Assembly (NCBI RefSeq): GCF_027923225.1
Contig: NZ_BSDI01000039.1
Span: forward strand, 10,436 to 74,435
Origin: Phytohabitans aurantiacus
GTDB lineage: Bacteria; Actinomycetota; Actinomycetes; Mycobacteriales; Micromonosporaceae
Reading direction: 5' to 3'
Length of the DNA: 64,000 bases
The first letter of the stretch is position 1; each line of letters begins with the position of its first letter. Positions 24,542 through 35,379 of the stretch are shown one piece after another. Below the pieces are notes generated by a model that searched no databases, had not been told where the DNA came from, and saw only the letters and a program-made list of their open reading frames with translations. The translations under genes were made by a program, and so were the position numbers.

Positions 24542-25888
24542 TCAGCGGTCGCCGATGAACTCCAGCGGGTGGAACCTGACGAACGCGGCCGTGCCGAGCC
24601 CGAGCGACTCGGCGAGATGTTGCATCCGGCGCGGTTCGGTCGAGTCGCCCCAGCGTCCGGTCGCGATCCGCCTCTCCACGGTCAGCACCGCCGCGACCAG
24701 TTCGGCGGGCGTGAACGCGCAGTGCCCGGGGCGCTGGACGTACGCCTGCCGGAACAGCGCGGCCGAGCCGCTGGCGCGCACGTCCTCGGCGTACTCCTGC
24801 TCGTGCTGGACCGGCACGAGGCCGTCGTCGGTGGTGTGCAGGGTGAGGACCGGCATGTCCAGCCGGCCGCTGAGCGTGGAGGTCCGGGCCATCCAGCGGT
24901 ACGCGTCACGGTCGGCGGTCACGTCCGCGGTACGCGTCAACAGGTCCAGGTCCGCGCGCAGGTCGGCGCCGGCCAGCTGGTACATCCGCGCCACCTGAGC
25001 CAGGTGACCCGACTCGACCAGCTGCCGCCAGTAGCTCACGCCCTTGTTCCACGAGGGGTTGCCGCCCGCGGTCTGCTCCACATCGAAGCGTCCGAACAGG
25101 ACGAACGGCAGGATCGCGCGCAGATTCTGGTACTGGCCAGCCACCCTCGCCTCGACGTCGCCCGGCGCCGGCTGTTGCTGGCCGGAGACCCATGCCGGCT
25201 CCTGGAACAGGGCGGTGATCAACGCGGTGCGGGCCCGGCCCTCGGGGCTGGCCTGTGCCTGGTCCAGCGCCGCCGTCATCCGGCTGGCCGTGGCGCCCAC
25301 CTCGGCTGGGTCGGTGAAGCGGACGAGCTTGACCGGCTGCCCGGTGAGCAACAGTTGTGCGATCGCGTGTGAGCCGTCCAGTTGATAATTGTGCAGGTCG
25401 ATCCCGCCGCCGACGAGGCCGCAGGTGGCGACCGCGCCGTCGAGCAGCCGGCCGCCGCGTTCGGCGAGCTGACCGGTGATCAGGCCGCCGAACGAGGTAC
25501 CGAGCGCGATGGCGCGGCGCGGCTGGCCGATCAGCGCGGCGACCGCCCGCACCGTGTCGAGCTGGTCTTGGGCGGCGGTGGCGGCCGCCCACCCGGCACG
25601 GGAGTACGACGAGCCGGCCAGCGCGTACCCGCGCGCCAGCAGCGCCTCCGCGGTGCCCGGATCGGGGCTGTTGACCGGCGGGTTCGCCGGACCGGGGTTG
25701 TAACCGTGGCTGTAGATCAGCAGCGTGCCGTTCCAGGCCGCCGGGACGTCGGCGATCCAGGTGGCGCCGTTCCGCAGCGCGCCGGCGTACCGGGTCGGGG
25801 GTGCGGCCTGCGCCGTGACGGGTGCCAGTCCGAGCACGGCGAGCGAGGCGATGAGCGTGGTGGCGAGCAGCCTGCGGATGATCCTCAT
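24542..25888 (-). CDS. Secreted alpha/beta hydrolase
   Basis: A 448-residue exported hydrolase with signal peptide MRIIRRLLATTLIASLAVLG and cleavage near TAQA. The fold shows YSHGYNPGP near the oxyanion region, the nucleophile elbow GTSFGG (Ser about 131), the acid in HTTDDGLVP and the histidine in PGHCAF. The lid-like insert between strands is large. It resembles actinobacterial prolyl-oligopeptidase-like or tannase-like secreted hydrolases; the substrate cannot be told. ATG 25888 opens the signal peptide. It is followed downstream by the FAD gene in the same direction after 84 nt. Confidence 0.82.
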   Translation of the reverse strand: MRIIRRLLATTLIASLAVLGLAPVTAQAAPPTRYAGALRNGATWIADVPAAWNGTLLIYSHGYNPGPANPPVNSPDPGTAEALLARGYALAGSSYSRAGWAAATAAQDQLDTVRAVAALIGQPRRAIALGTSFGGLITGQLAERGGRLLDGAVATCGLVGGGIDLHNYQLDGSHAIAQLLLTGQPVKLVRFTDPAEVGATASRMTAALDQAQASPEGRARTALITALFQEPAWVSGQQQPAPGDVEARVAGQYQNLRAILPFVLFGRFDVEQTAGGNPSWNKGVSYWRQLVESGHLAQVARMYQLAGADLRADLDLLTRTADVTADRDAYRWMARTSTLSGRLDMPVLTLHTTDDGLVPVQHEQEYAEDVRASGSAALFRQAYVQRPGHCAFTPAELVAAVLTVERRIATGRWGDSTEPRRMQHLAESLGLGTAAFVRFHPLEFIGDR

Positions 25889-25973
25889 ATCGCTACCTCC
25901 GTGGGAACGGCCGGTAGCTGAAGAAGCTATGCAATTTTCCCAACGCTCGTCAAGAGAACGGCAAGTATAACTG

Positions 25974-26888
25974 CTATGGCTTGGGCACGAGCAGCCGCCA
26001 AGCGGCCGGCTCGACCGTCCAGGTGCGGTGGCTCGCCGGCCCGTCGACCTCGCCGTCGGCGTTGAGCCAGATGTCCTCGCCGGTCAGGCTGATCCGCCGT
26101 CCCTGCACGTACGTGACCGCCTTGTCGTGCGGATGGGTGCCCCGGCGCAGCCGCAGCGCGTACCGCAGGCGCTGCCAGGCGCCCACGGCATGGCTGACCG
26201 TGATGTCGGCCAGCCCGTCGTGGGGCAGGGCCGCCGGTCCGATGGTCGCGCCGCCGCCGGCGATGAAGCGCCCGTTGGCCACCGCCACCATCAGCACGCG
26301 CTTGCCCGGCTGGGAGACGGGGACGCCGTCGACCTCGACCCGCCAGGGCCAGCCCCGCGTGGTCAGGCCGGCCCACACCGCGCCGGCCGGAAACGCGAGC
26401 CTGCCCAGCAGGGGCTTCGCGGGCGTGGCGGCTCGGGCGGCGGTGGCGCCCACACCGGCGTGGACCGCGTTCACCACGGCCTGGCCGCGGTCGTCGACGA
26501 TCAGGTCGAAGGTCTGCGGCTCGCCGTCGAGGAGCGCGTGGGCGGCCGGACCCGGGTCCAGCGGGAGGCCCTGCCCGCGGGCGAAGTCGTTGCCGGTGCC
26601 GAGGGGGAGCAGGCCGACCACGCGGCTGCCCGTCTCGCCGCGCCGCCACAGCGCGCCCACCAGCGTGTGCAGGGAGCCGTCGCCGCCGGCGACGATCACC
26701 GTGGGGTGCGGGTGCCGCGCGAGGATGCCGTCGATGTCCGCCGGGGTGGCGCACACCTCGACGTCGACGCGCAGCCGGGTACGCAGCACCGCGAGCGCGG
26801 TATCGATGGCCTCGTCCCCGGTACCGCCGGCTGCCTGGTTGGTGATCAGCAGCGCCGAGCGTCCGCTTTCGCTGGCGTTGTCGGTCAT
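25974..26888 (-). CDS. Diacylglycerol/lipid kinase family protein
   Basis: A 304-residue member of the DagK/YegS/sphingosine-kinase fold. It carries the nucleotide motif VAGGDGSLHTLVGAL (about 68-82) and LPLGTGNDFARG (about 97-108), which define the family, and a C-terminal beta-sandwich ending WLNADGEVDGP. It probably phosphorylates a membrane lipid such as diacylglycerol. ATG 26888 is chosen because the fold starts right after. The gene is divergent from the PhoD-like phosphatase gene, with only 61 bp between the two starts. Confidence 0.88.
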   Translation of the reverse strand: MTDNASESGRSALLITNQAAGGTGDEAIDTALAVLRTRLRVDVEVCATPADIDGILARHPHPTVIVAGGDGSLHTLVGALWRRGETGSRVVGLLPLGTGNDFARGQGLPLDPGPAAHALLDGEPQTFDLIVDDRGQAVVNAVHAGVGATAARAATPAKPLLGRLAFPAGAVWAGLTTRGWPWRVEVDGVPVSQPGKRVLMVAVANGRFIAGGGATIGPAALPHDGLADITVSHAVGAWQRLRYALRLRRGTHPHDKAVTYVQGRRISLTGEDIWLNADGEVDGPASHRTWTVEPAAWRLLVPKP

Positions 26889-26949
26889 GGCGCCCGACCT
26901 TACGCCGCTCGCCGAGCGGCCGCCGGGATGGTGGACTACAGTCCTCCCG

Positions 26950-28581
<1,632 letters not shown>

Positions 28582-28603
28582 CACGCCGGGCGGGAACGGT
28601 CGA

Positions 28604-29779
28604 CTACCAGGTCACGGGCAGGCGGTGTACGCCGTAGATGGCCATGTCGGTGCGGAGCGGAACCTCCTCCGGCGGCACGGCCAGCCGGAGGCCGGGAAAG
28701 CGCCGCAGCAGCGCGGTGAACCCGATGCGCATTTCGATGCGGGCGAGCTGCTGACCCAGGCACTGGTGCACGCCGTGCCCGAAGGCCAGGTGGCCGGTGG
28801 TGGATCCCTTGACGGCCAACCGATCCGGGTCGTCGAAGTGGGCGGCGTCGCGGTTCGCCTCGTTGATCGCCACCACGACGGTCTCGCCCGCCGCGACCCG
28901 CTCGCCGGCGACCTCGACGTCTTCCAGCGCGGTGCGCGTCAGTCCGATATGGATGATCGACAGATAGCGCAGCAACTCCTCGACGGCGTTTTCGACCAGC
29001 GCGGGATCGGCGCGCAGCACGGCGATCTGCTCCGGGTCGCGCAGCAGCGCGTAGGTGCCGAGCGCCAGCATGTTCGCCGTGGTCTCGTGGCCGGCGATCA
29101 GCAGCAGCATCGCGATGCCGGTCAGCTCCTCGTCGGTCAGCTCCGGGTGCTCGGTCAGCCCGCTGAGCAGGTCGTCGTCGGGCGCGGCGCGCTTGGTGCG
29201 CACCAGGCCGTACAGGAACTGGCCCAGCCCGGTGACCGCCTCCTGAAACTTCTCCATGTCGGCGCCGACGGTGAGCAGCGTGCCGGTTTGTGCCTGGAAG
29301 TGGTCGCGCTCGGCGTACGGCACGCCGAGCAGCTCGCAAATGACCAGCGACGGAATCGGCAACGCGAACGACCCGACCAGGTCGGCCGGCGGGCCCTGAC
29401 GGGCCATCGCGTCGAGGTGCTCCTCGACGATCGCCTCGATGCGCGGTGTCAGCGCCGTCATGCGGCGCATGCTGAACTGCCGGGTCAGCAACCGCCGGTA
29501 CCGGGTGTGGTCAGGGGCATCCATGCGCACGAACCAGCCCGGCCGTGCCGGCCCGCCCTGGTCGCCGATCGGCAGCCGCACCGGCATGTGCCGCAGGTCC
29601 TGGCGGGCGCTGAAGCGCGGATCGCTCAACACCTGGCGCGCTTCGGCGTATCCGCTCACGACCCAGCCGAGGTGACCGTCTGGAAAGGACAGCCGGCGGA
29701 TCGGATCGGCGTCGCGCAGGCTGGCGGGCGGATCGAAGGGGTGCTCGCGCGCAAGGGTCATGGTCATCGGGTCAGGCAT
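28604..29779 (-). CDS. Cytochrome P450
   Basis: A 391-residue bacterial class I P450. It shows the I-helix AGHETTAN (oxygen activation, about 231-238), the K-helix EELLR (ExxR) and the heme loop FGHGVHQCLGQQLAR, with Cys as thiolate ligand (about 340). The ATG at 29779 has GGAGG 6 nt upstream. The sequence is of the CYP105/107-like type used in secondary metabolism or xenobiotic oxidation. No ferredoxin or reductase gene is adjacent, so electrons must come from elsewhere. It converges with the PhoD-like gene. Confidence 0.92.
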   Translation of the reverse strand: MPDPMTMTLAREHPFDPPASLRDADPIRRLSFPDGHLGWVVSGYAEARQVLSDPRFSARQDLRHMPVRLPIGDQGGPARPGWFVRMDAPDHTRYRRLLTRQFSMRRMTALTPRIEAIVEEHLDAMARQGPPADLVGSFALPIPSLVICELLGVPYAERDHFQAQTGTLLTVGADMEKFQEAVTGLGQFLYGLVRTKRAAPDDDLLSGLTEHPELTDEELTGIAMLLLIAGHETTANMLALGTYALLRDPEQIAVLRADPALVENAVEELLRYLSIIHIGLTRTALEDVEVAGERVAAGETVVVAINEANRDAAHFDDPDRLAVKGSTTGHLAFGHGVHQCLGQQLARIEMRIGFTALLRRFPGLRLAVPPEEVPLRTDMAIYGVHRLPVTW

Positions 29780-29833
29780 GTCAACCTCCGTCGATGGGCA
29801 CCCATGCAAGAATAGGTGCCAATCCCCACGCGG

Positions 29834-30331
29834 CTACTGGTCGGCGGTGAAGATGACCGCGCGGTTCGCGCCCGCCGCCTGGCGGTAGAAGTCGCGCACC
29901 TGCTTGAACCAGCTCCAGGTATAGCCGAAGTCTTCGTCGTCGAGCTCGCCCTGGTAGTCGGCGGGATCGATGCGGTCGTAGCGCTGGCGCATCCAACTCT
30001 CGTCGACATCCTCGAGCGCGGCGGCGACCTGAACGACCTCGGCTGGCACCAGGTGGGCGACGATGTAGTCGTCGCCTTCGTAGTGGTGGCCGCCGCCCAG
30101 CACCGCCATGTCGAGCGGGGAAAGGCGCCTGCCGGCGCCGAGCGTCCCGTCGCTCAGGCAGCGGTGGATGGCATCCCATGCCTTGTCCGTCTCGCAGTCC
30201 AGCGGCTCGCCGTCCCAGTCGCCCATTTCGAGCTCTTCGAGGAACGCGAGAACCTCGGCATCGTCGCGCGTGGCCATCAGGGCCACTTCCTGCTCGCTCG
30301 TGAGAGCGAAGTACATTCCTCGGCACGCCAT
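29834..30331 (-). CDS. DUF1877 (YfbM-like) protein
   Basis: A 165-residue cytoplasmic protein with family landmarks GMYFALTSEQ near the start, DKAWDAIHRCLSDG, PLDMAVLGG, DDYIVAHLVP and a C-terminal Y-T-W-SWFKQVRDFYRQAA helix, as in Escherichia coli YfbM. The biochemical function is unknown. It lies between a sulfotransferase gene and the P450 gene, all on the same strand with gaps of 26 and 54 nt, so cotranscription is possible. Start ATG 30331 is used; an ATG at 30316 would begin exactly at GMYFAL. Confidence 0.82.
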   Translation of the reverse strand: MACRGMYFALTSEQEVALMATRDDAEVLAFLEELEMGDWDGEPLDCETDKAWDAIHRCLSDGTLGAGRRLSPLDMAVLGGGHHYEGDDYIVAHLVPAEVVQVAAALEDVDESWMRQRYDRIDPADYQGELDDEDFGYTWSWFKQVRDFYRQAAGANRAVIFTADQ

Positions 30332-30357
30332 GGGTCGCAGGGTAGCCCGAAGGGCCG

Positions 30358-31317
30358 CTACGCGTAGCCCATGGCCGGGATGACGCCGTCGAGTGTTCTT
30401 TCGACGAACGCGCGGGTTTCGGGTGCGAACTGGTCATGGCGGTTTTCCAGGCGGTGTGACTCGAACGTCGACCTCGTCTCGAAGTCGTCGACGTCGAGCA
30501 GTTCGAACAGGGCCCTGCGCTGCTCGGGCCAGTCGGCGGCGAGATCCTCGGCCTTGACCTCCACGTATCGCCTGCCCGTCAGGTCGGCGGCGGCCTTCCA
30601 CGCGAGCCACCGGTCGTATACCGGTTTGAGCCATGCGAGGGCGCCGGCCACAGTGGGCGGTGCCCATGGCTGGTCGACGTGTGAGGCGACCACCGCGACC
30701 GGATGGCGTTTGATGTGGACGATCGTCGCCTCGGGGACGAGCTCCCAGAGAAAGTCCATGCACAGAAGGTTGAAAGGCGTCTTCTCACACCAGGTCGGCT
30801 TTCCCGCGTCGGCGGCCGCCCCGGCGAACATCGTGTCGATCGCGCGGCGGAGGATCCCGATCAGTTCGCCCCGATCGCTGAAGTATCTCGGGATCGCTCG
30901 CCGGTAACCGCGAGGCTCGAACGGCCCGGCGGGCCAGTCGGCGTGCCCGAACCCGGCCGGGCGCAGGGGCTCGTCGAACGTGTCCACAGCGAGTTCCGAC
31001 CACAGCCGTCCCACCGCGTCCCAGTAGTGCTTCTCGCCGATGGCCTCGGGAACCGTGTGACCGCGATCCCGGTCGCGCCTGCCGACCAGTCGCACCGTCA
31101 GGATGTCGCTCAATCTGCGGAGCGCGTCGTCGCCGACGTAAGGGTCGTATCGGATCGTGAGCGCGTCCGCCAGGTCTCGCAGGCCACCCGGATCGACGAT
31201 GAACCGGGTCTCGATGGGAACCCGGTGGATCCGCGGGTGTTGGCCGAGAATGTCCGCGAGCCGCGATGTTCCCGAACGGCCGGTGCCCGCGACGAAGATC
31301 GGTGAGGGGCCAGACAT
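30358..31317 (-). CDS. Sulfotransferase family protein
   Basis: A 319-residue PAPS-dependent sulfotransferase-like protein. The 5'-phosphosulfate loop is FVAGTGRSGTSRLADIL (about 8-24), and the 3'-phosphate region reads IVHIKRHPVAVVASH, with a conserved Arg and Ser/His. It would move sulfate from PAPS to a hydroxyl of an unknown acceptor. ATG 31317 is chosen because the fold starts at once; upstream in-frame codons would overlap the divergent gene at 31394. Similar stand-alone sulfotransferases are frequent in actinobacterial natural-product and cell-envelope regions. Confidence 0.85.
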   Translation of the reverse strand: MSGPSPIFVAGTGRSGTSRLADILGQHPRIHRVPIETRFIVDPGGLRDLADALTIRYDPYVGDDALRRLSDILTVRLVGRRDRDRGHTVPEAIGEKHYWDAVGRLWSELAVDTFDEPLRPAGFGHADWPAGPFEPRGYRRAIPRYFSDRGELIGILRRAIDTMFAGAAADAGKPTWCEKTPFNLLCMDFLWELVPEATIVHIKRHPVAVVASHVDQPWAPPTVAGALAWLKPVYDRWLAWKAAADLTGRRYVEVKAEDLAADWPEQRRALFELLDVDDFETRSTFESHRLENRHDQFAPETRAFVERTLDGVIPAMGYA

Positions 31318-31393
31318 GCCGTCCAGCCAAGCCCCGGCACCGCGCCCGCGCAACGAAATATCTTGGGTGCTCGACACCGGAGGATGGGACGGC

Positions 31394-31669
31394 ATGCGGG
31401 AGTACCGAACGACGATCAGGGTGGCTGGCAATACCGCGGCTCCGGCGTTGTACGCGCTGAGAGCGAAGGGCTACGCGGTGACGCTGAGCTACGCGCCTCT
31501 CGATGGTGCCGAATACGCGGCGGAGAAGGACGGGCGCCTGTTCAGCGCCACGACCGCGGAGGAGCTGCTCGGGCTGGTCGCGATGTGGGAGGTCCGCGGC
31601 GACAACTGGCGCGCGTGTACCGACGACGAGCGCGCGTGGCACGACGCCCTCGTCGAGGCGGCGACGTAG
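31394..31669 (+). CDS. Small hypothetical protein
   Basis: A 91-residue soluble protein of mixed alpha/beta composition (EYRTTIRVAGNTAAPALYAL, then LLGLVAMWEVRGDNW and a Glu/Trp-rich end). No signal peptide, membrane segment or known motif. The ATG at 31394 has GGAGG upstream with slightly long spacing; the frame is open further 5' but would overlap the divergent sulfotransferase. Codon use is typical of the region, so it is likely real. The function is unknown. Confidence 0.65.
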   Translation: MREYRTTIRVAGNTAAPALYALRAKGYAVTLSYAPLDGAEYAAEKDGRLFSATTAEELLGLVAMWEVRGDNWRACTDDERAWHDALVEAAT

Positions 31670-31693
31670 ATCGATTGTAACGAAACGGTAACA

Positions 31694-31703
31694 GAAACTT
31701 TCG
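31694..31703. promoter_or_regulatory. GAAACTTTCG box
   Basis: This box matches the AT-rich palindromic element (GAAA-N-TTTC, often CGAAACTTTCG) known upstream of actinomycete xylanase-type genes. It lies about 100 nt before the GH-A glycosidase start. Similar boxes are at 38912, 39075 and 61658. Confidence 0.55.
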
Positions 31704-31709
31704 TCGATC

Positions 31710-31727
31710 AGTGTGACCGGTCACACT
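31710..31727. promoter_or_regulatory. Perfect 18-bp palindrome
   Basis: AGTGTGACCGGTCACACT reads the same on both strands. It sits 7 nt downstream of the GAAACTTTCG box and 69 nt before the glycosidase gene, a good position for an operator. The regulator is unknown. Confidence 0.55.
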
Positions 31728-31795
31728 ATCCCTCGCGACATCGGCCTCATTGGATGTCTCGACCGCTGCTCGACGACCAGGAGGTTGCCCCCACC

Positions 31796-33964
31796 ATGAG
31801 ATCGATACGTCGAAAGATCGCCGGCGCCGCCGTGCTGGCGTTGGCATTGGGCGCGGCGTTGCCGGCGGGAGTGGCCAGCGCCGCCCCGTCGCAGCTCACC
31901 GTGGACCTGTCGGCCAACACCGGTGCCCTACGGTACGGCGCGACCGGGTTCCTCTACGGACTCGGTGACGAAGGCATCCCGAACGAAACCATGCTGTCCG
32001 CGCTCCGGCCGCAGGTCGCCGCGCAGAAGGCGCCGGACGGCCTCCAGCACCCCAACGGCGACGCGCTCAGGGTGGCGCCGATGTTCAAGCGGGCCGGCGG
32101 CCGCCAGATCGAGATCTACATGCAGGACATCTACCCGAACTGGCCGTACGACAACCTGGGCCTGAACGACTACCTGACCAAAGTGGACACCATCGCCCGC
32201 AAGGTGGTCGCCGACCCCAACCGCACCTTCTTCGTGTACGTGCCGTTCAACGAACCCGACCTGATCTGGTACGGCGGTCAGCTCACCAGCCGGTTCCTCA
32301 CCGACTGGCGCACCGTGTACCAACGGATCAAGTCCATCGACCCGAGCGCGCGTATCGCCGGGCCGGGCTTCGCCGCCTACCGTTCCGCCGAACTGCGCGC
32401 GTTCCTCACCTTCGCCCGCGACAACGGCGTGCTTCCGGACGTGGTGACCTGGCACGAGTTGGGAAACGACTTCTTCGCCAACTGGAACAACCACTACAAC
32501 GACTTCCGCGCCATCGAGAGCAGCCTCGGCATCAGCCCCCGGCCGATCACGATCGACGAGTACGCGCGGCAGAGCGGTGACCTGGGCGTGCCGGGCAACC
32601 TGGTGCAGTACGTGGCCAAGTTCGAAGCCAGCAAGGTCGACGCGTGCCTGGCGTACTGGACCACCGCCGGCGGCCTCAACGACCTGGTGACCCGCAACAA
32701 CCAGGCCACTGGCGGCTGGTGGCTCTACAAGTGGTACGGCGAGCTGACCGGTAACACCGTGGCCGTCACGCCGCCGTCGGTCGGCGGTGCGCTGCAGGGG
32801 CTGGCCGCGCTGGACCCGGCCAAGCAGCAGGCTCGGGTCGTCTTCGGCGGCAACAACCCGGTGACCGGCACCTACGACACGAACGTCGTCGTACGCGGCC
32901 TCGGCTCGGCGCCGTTCCTGGGCGGCACCGTGCACGCGACGGTGTGGGGTGTGGACACGTCCGGACTCGACCCGTCGTCCGGGCCGTTCGTGGTGGCCGA
33001 GGGCGACTACACGGCCAGCGGCGGCCAGGTGACGATCCCGCTCACCGGGCTGCGCGGCTCGGCCGCGTACCAGGTGATCATCACGCCGAACCGTGACCTG
33101 TCCACTGTGGGCGGAAGCTCGCGCTACCAGGCCGAGTACGCGCGCCTCGACGGCGGTGCCCGGGTCACCTACGGCACCAACACCGGCTACTCCGGCACCT
33201 ACTTCGCCGAGGGCTACGGCGCGAGCACCAGCGCCAGCACCAAGTTCGTCGTCACCGTGCCCTCCGACGGCTACTACAACGTCGGCTTGCGCTACTCGGC
33301 CGGCCCGCTCTCGGGCGCCCCCGCCAACAGGTCGATCCGGTTGCGACTCAACGGATCCGACGTGACCGACCTGGCGCTGCCCGGCACCGCCGACTGGAAC
33401 ACGTGGAACACGGTGACCGCCAAGGTGTTCCTGCCCGCCGGCATCAGCCGGATCGAGGCCAACGCGTACGCGAGCGACGACCGGGACGCGGTCAACCTCG
33501 ACTACCTCGACGTCGCGGCCACCACCGGCACGATCACCTCGTACGAGGCGGAGGCGAGCGGCAACACGCTGTCCGGAACCGCCGCGCGGGCGAGCAACTC
33601 CGGTGCCTCCGGCGGCCAGCACGTCGGTTTCGTGGGCGCGGGAGCCGGAAACACCCTGCGGTTCAACAACGTCACGGTGCCCAGCGCCGGCCGGTACCGG
33701 ATGGTCGTCGCGTACGCCAACGCCGAGGTGGTGGGAAACCACCAGTACAACAACAACATCGTCGACCGGGGCGCCGACATCAGCGTCAACGGAGGCGCTT
33801 CGCGGCGGGTGTACTTCCGCAACACGTTGAGCTGGACCACCTTCCGCACCACGGTCGTCGACGTCGACCTGGCCGCCGGCGCCAACACCATCACGTTCGG
33901 AAACGCCTCCAGCGGCTACGCACCGGACCTCGACCTCATCCGCATAGCCACCCCGATCGGCTAG
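31796..33964 (+). CDS. Secreted clan GH-A-like glycosidase with tandem CBM35-like modules
   Basis: A 722-residue exported enzyme. ATG 31796 opens the signal peptide (MRSIRRKIAGAAVLALALGA, cleavage near ASA). The catalytic domain (about 35-330) is a GH39/GH-A-like barrel: YVPFNEPDLIWYGG supplies the acid/base Glu and ITIDEYARQ the probable nucleophile Glu. A beta-sandwich follows to about 440. Two CBM6/35-like modules begin at SRYQAEYARLDGG (about 442) and SYEAEASGNTLSG (about 582). The enzyme probably attacks hemicellulose or pectin side chains; the exact family is uncertain. GGAGG lies 11 nt upstream, a long spacing. Confidence 0.8.
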   Translation: MRSIRRKIAGAAVLALALGAALPAGVASAAPSQLTVDLSANTGALRYGATGFLYGLGDEGIPNETMLSALRPQVAAQKAPDGLQHPNGDALRVAPMFKRAGGRQIEIYMQDIYPNWPYDNLGLNDYLTKVDTIARKVVADPNRTFFVYVPFNEPDLIWYGGQLTSRFLTDWRTVYQRIKSIDPSARIAGPGFAAYRSAELRAFLTFARDNGVLPDVVTWHELGNDFFANWNNHYNDFRAIESSLGISPRPITIDEYARQSGDLGVPGNLVQYVAKFEASKVDACLAYWTTAGGLNDLVTRNNQATGGWWLYKWYGELTGNTVAVTPPSVGGALQGLAALDPAKQQARVVFGGNNPVTGTYDTNVVVRGLGSAPFLGGTVHATVWGVDTSGLDPSSGPFVVAEGDYTASGGQVTIPLTGLRGSAAYQVIITPNRDLSTVGGSSRYQAEYARLDGGARVTYGTNTGYSGTYFAEGYGASTSASTKFVVTVPSDGYYNVGLRYSAGPLSGAPANRSIRLRLNGSDVTDLALPGTADWNTWNTVTAKVFLPAGISRIEANAYASDDRDAVNLDYLDVAATTGTITSYEAEASGNTLSGTAARASNSGASGGQHVGFVGAGAGNTLRFNNVTVPSAGRYRMVVAYANAEVVGNHQYNNNIVDRGADISVNGGASRRVYFRNTLSWTTFRTTVVDVDLAAGANTITFGNASSGYAPDLDLIRIATPIG

Positions 33965-33986
33965 GCGATCTTTTCCAAGGGATATC

Positions 33987-34142
33987 GAGCTACCGCGACG
34001 CCCGCCGCGCGTAAGACCGTCGCTCCCGCGGCCTCACCTCTCGCGGCTACACGACCCGCCCGTGGATCTTGAGCGTGACTGGGCGCGGAGGGTGAGGCCG
34101 CGGGAGCGACGGCTCGGGGCACGACGGACGTCGCGGTAGCTC
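33987..34142. repeat. Palindromic repeat R1, full copy
   Basis: A 156-bp imperfect palindrome. Outer arms are GAGCTACCGCGACG and CGTCGCGGTAGCTC; inner arms are GCTCCCGCGGCCTCACC and GGTGAGGCCGCGGGAGC. It fills the gap between the convergent glycosidase and ROK genes and overlaps the ROK stop codon, so it may act as a bidirectional terminator. Confidence 0.85.
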
Positions 34143-35379
34143 AAATCCGGGGATGTGCGGCGGAGCTTGACGGTTCGGGCAGGTGGCCGGCGTCGATCTG
34201 GTCGAGTACGCGGGCGGCGGCACCGAGGGCGGCTGACCCGGCGCCGAGCGTGGAGGCCACGATGCGGCAGCCGCCCGCGTGCGGCGCGACCGCGCGGGCG
34301 GTGAGCGCGGCCTCGGCGGAGGCCAGCAGCCAGGGTGCCAGCGGCGCGAACCGTCCACCTAGGATGATGACGTCGGGGTTGAGCAGGTTGGTCAGCAGTG
34401 CCGCGCCGTAGCCGAGCCAGCGCCCGGTCTCGGCGAGCGCCTCCACTGTGGATGGGTCGTTGGCCTTGGCGCGGCGTTGTATCTCTTGGAGATCCGGGGC
34501 GAGGTCTGACCGGCGCGGGCCCGAGTCCGCCTCGGGCAGGGCTCGCCGGATCAGTGCCGGGATGCCGGCGACCGCTTCCAGGCAGCCGCGCCGCCCGCAC
34601 ACGCAGGGCGGGCCGTCGGGCATCACCTGGATGTGGCCGATGGCGCCGCTGAACCCGCGACTGCCGCGCAGCAGGTGGCCCTGAACGACGATGCCCGCGC
34701 TGATCGCGGTGTCGCTGGCGAGGTACGCGAGGTTAGCGGGCCCGGCGTAGGGGCCGTACCGCTGCTCGGCGAGGATCGCGAGGTTGGCGTTGTTGTCCAC
34801 GGCTATCGGGTAGTCGGGCTTGCGCAGCGCGGTCGCGAGCTCGCCATGCAGGTCGAGGTTGTGCCAGCCGAGGCTGGGGGAGTGGCGCACGACGCCGTCG
34901 CCGTCGACCAGGGCCGGCACGGCGACCGTCAGGCCGAGGACCTGGCGGCCCTGCCGGGTGAGGTGGGCGGTGGCGCGCCGGGCCAGCGCGACGATCGCGG
35001 CCACGGCCCGGCCCGGTGATGCCGCGTGGTCGGCGAACGAGCGGTGCCACGACAGCAGCCGGGTACCGGGCAGGTCGACGGCGATCGCGGTGAGCTGGTC
35101 GGAGCCGACCTCGATGCCGACCGCCACGTAGGGCTCTCCGTCGAGGCCGAGCATGGTGGAGGGGCGCCCGACCCGGTGACCGCTGGGTCCTGTCTCGCGC
35201 AGCAGCCGCCGGCGGATCAGGTCGGCGACGAGGATGGAGACGGTGGCCTTGTTCAGGCCGGTGGCGGCGGCGATGTCGGCTCGGGAGCATGGGGCGTTGC
35301 CGCGCACGTGCCGCAGCACGACGGCGAGGTTGGTGGCCCGGACGTCCGCGAAGCCCGCGGGCTGTGCAGCGACTATCAA
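34141..35379 (-). CDS. ROK-family transcriptional regulator
   Basis: A 412-residue regulator. An N-terminal winged helix (VRGNAPCSRADIAAATGLNKATVSILVADLI, about 27-57) is followed by a ROK/hexokinase-like domain with the zinc motif CVCGRRGCLEA (about 263-273). It likely senses a sugar and represses the adjoining importer. Translation appears to start at TTG 35379, whose TTGA overlaps the TGA of the upstream permease gene (AAGGG just before), so it is the last, coupled gene of the LplA/B/C operon. A TTG start with direct coupling is slightly unusual. Confidence 0.85.
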   Translation of the reverse strand: MIVAAQPAGFADVRATNLAVVLRHVRGNAPCSRADIAAATGLNKATVSILVADLIRRRLLRETGPSGHRVGRPSTMLGLDGEPYVAVGIEVGSDQLTAIAVDLPGTRLLSWHRSFADHAASPGRAVAAIVALARRATAHLTRQGRQVLGLTVAVPALVDGDGVVRHSPSLGWHNLDLHGELATALRKPDYPIAVDNNANLAILAEQRYGPYAGPANLAYLASDTAISAGIVVQGHLLRGSRGFSGAIGHIQVMPDGPPCVCGRRGCLEAVAGIPALIRRALPEADSGPRRSDLAPDLQEIQRRAKANDPSTVEALAETGRWLGYGAALLTNLLNPDVIILGGRFAPLAPWLLASAEAALTARAVAPHAGGCRIVASTLGAGSAALGAAARVLDQIDAGHLPEPSSSAAHPRI

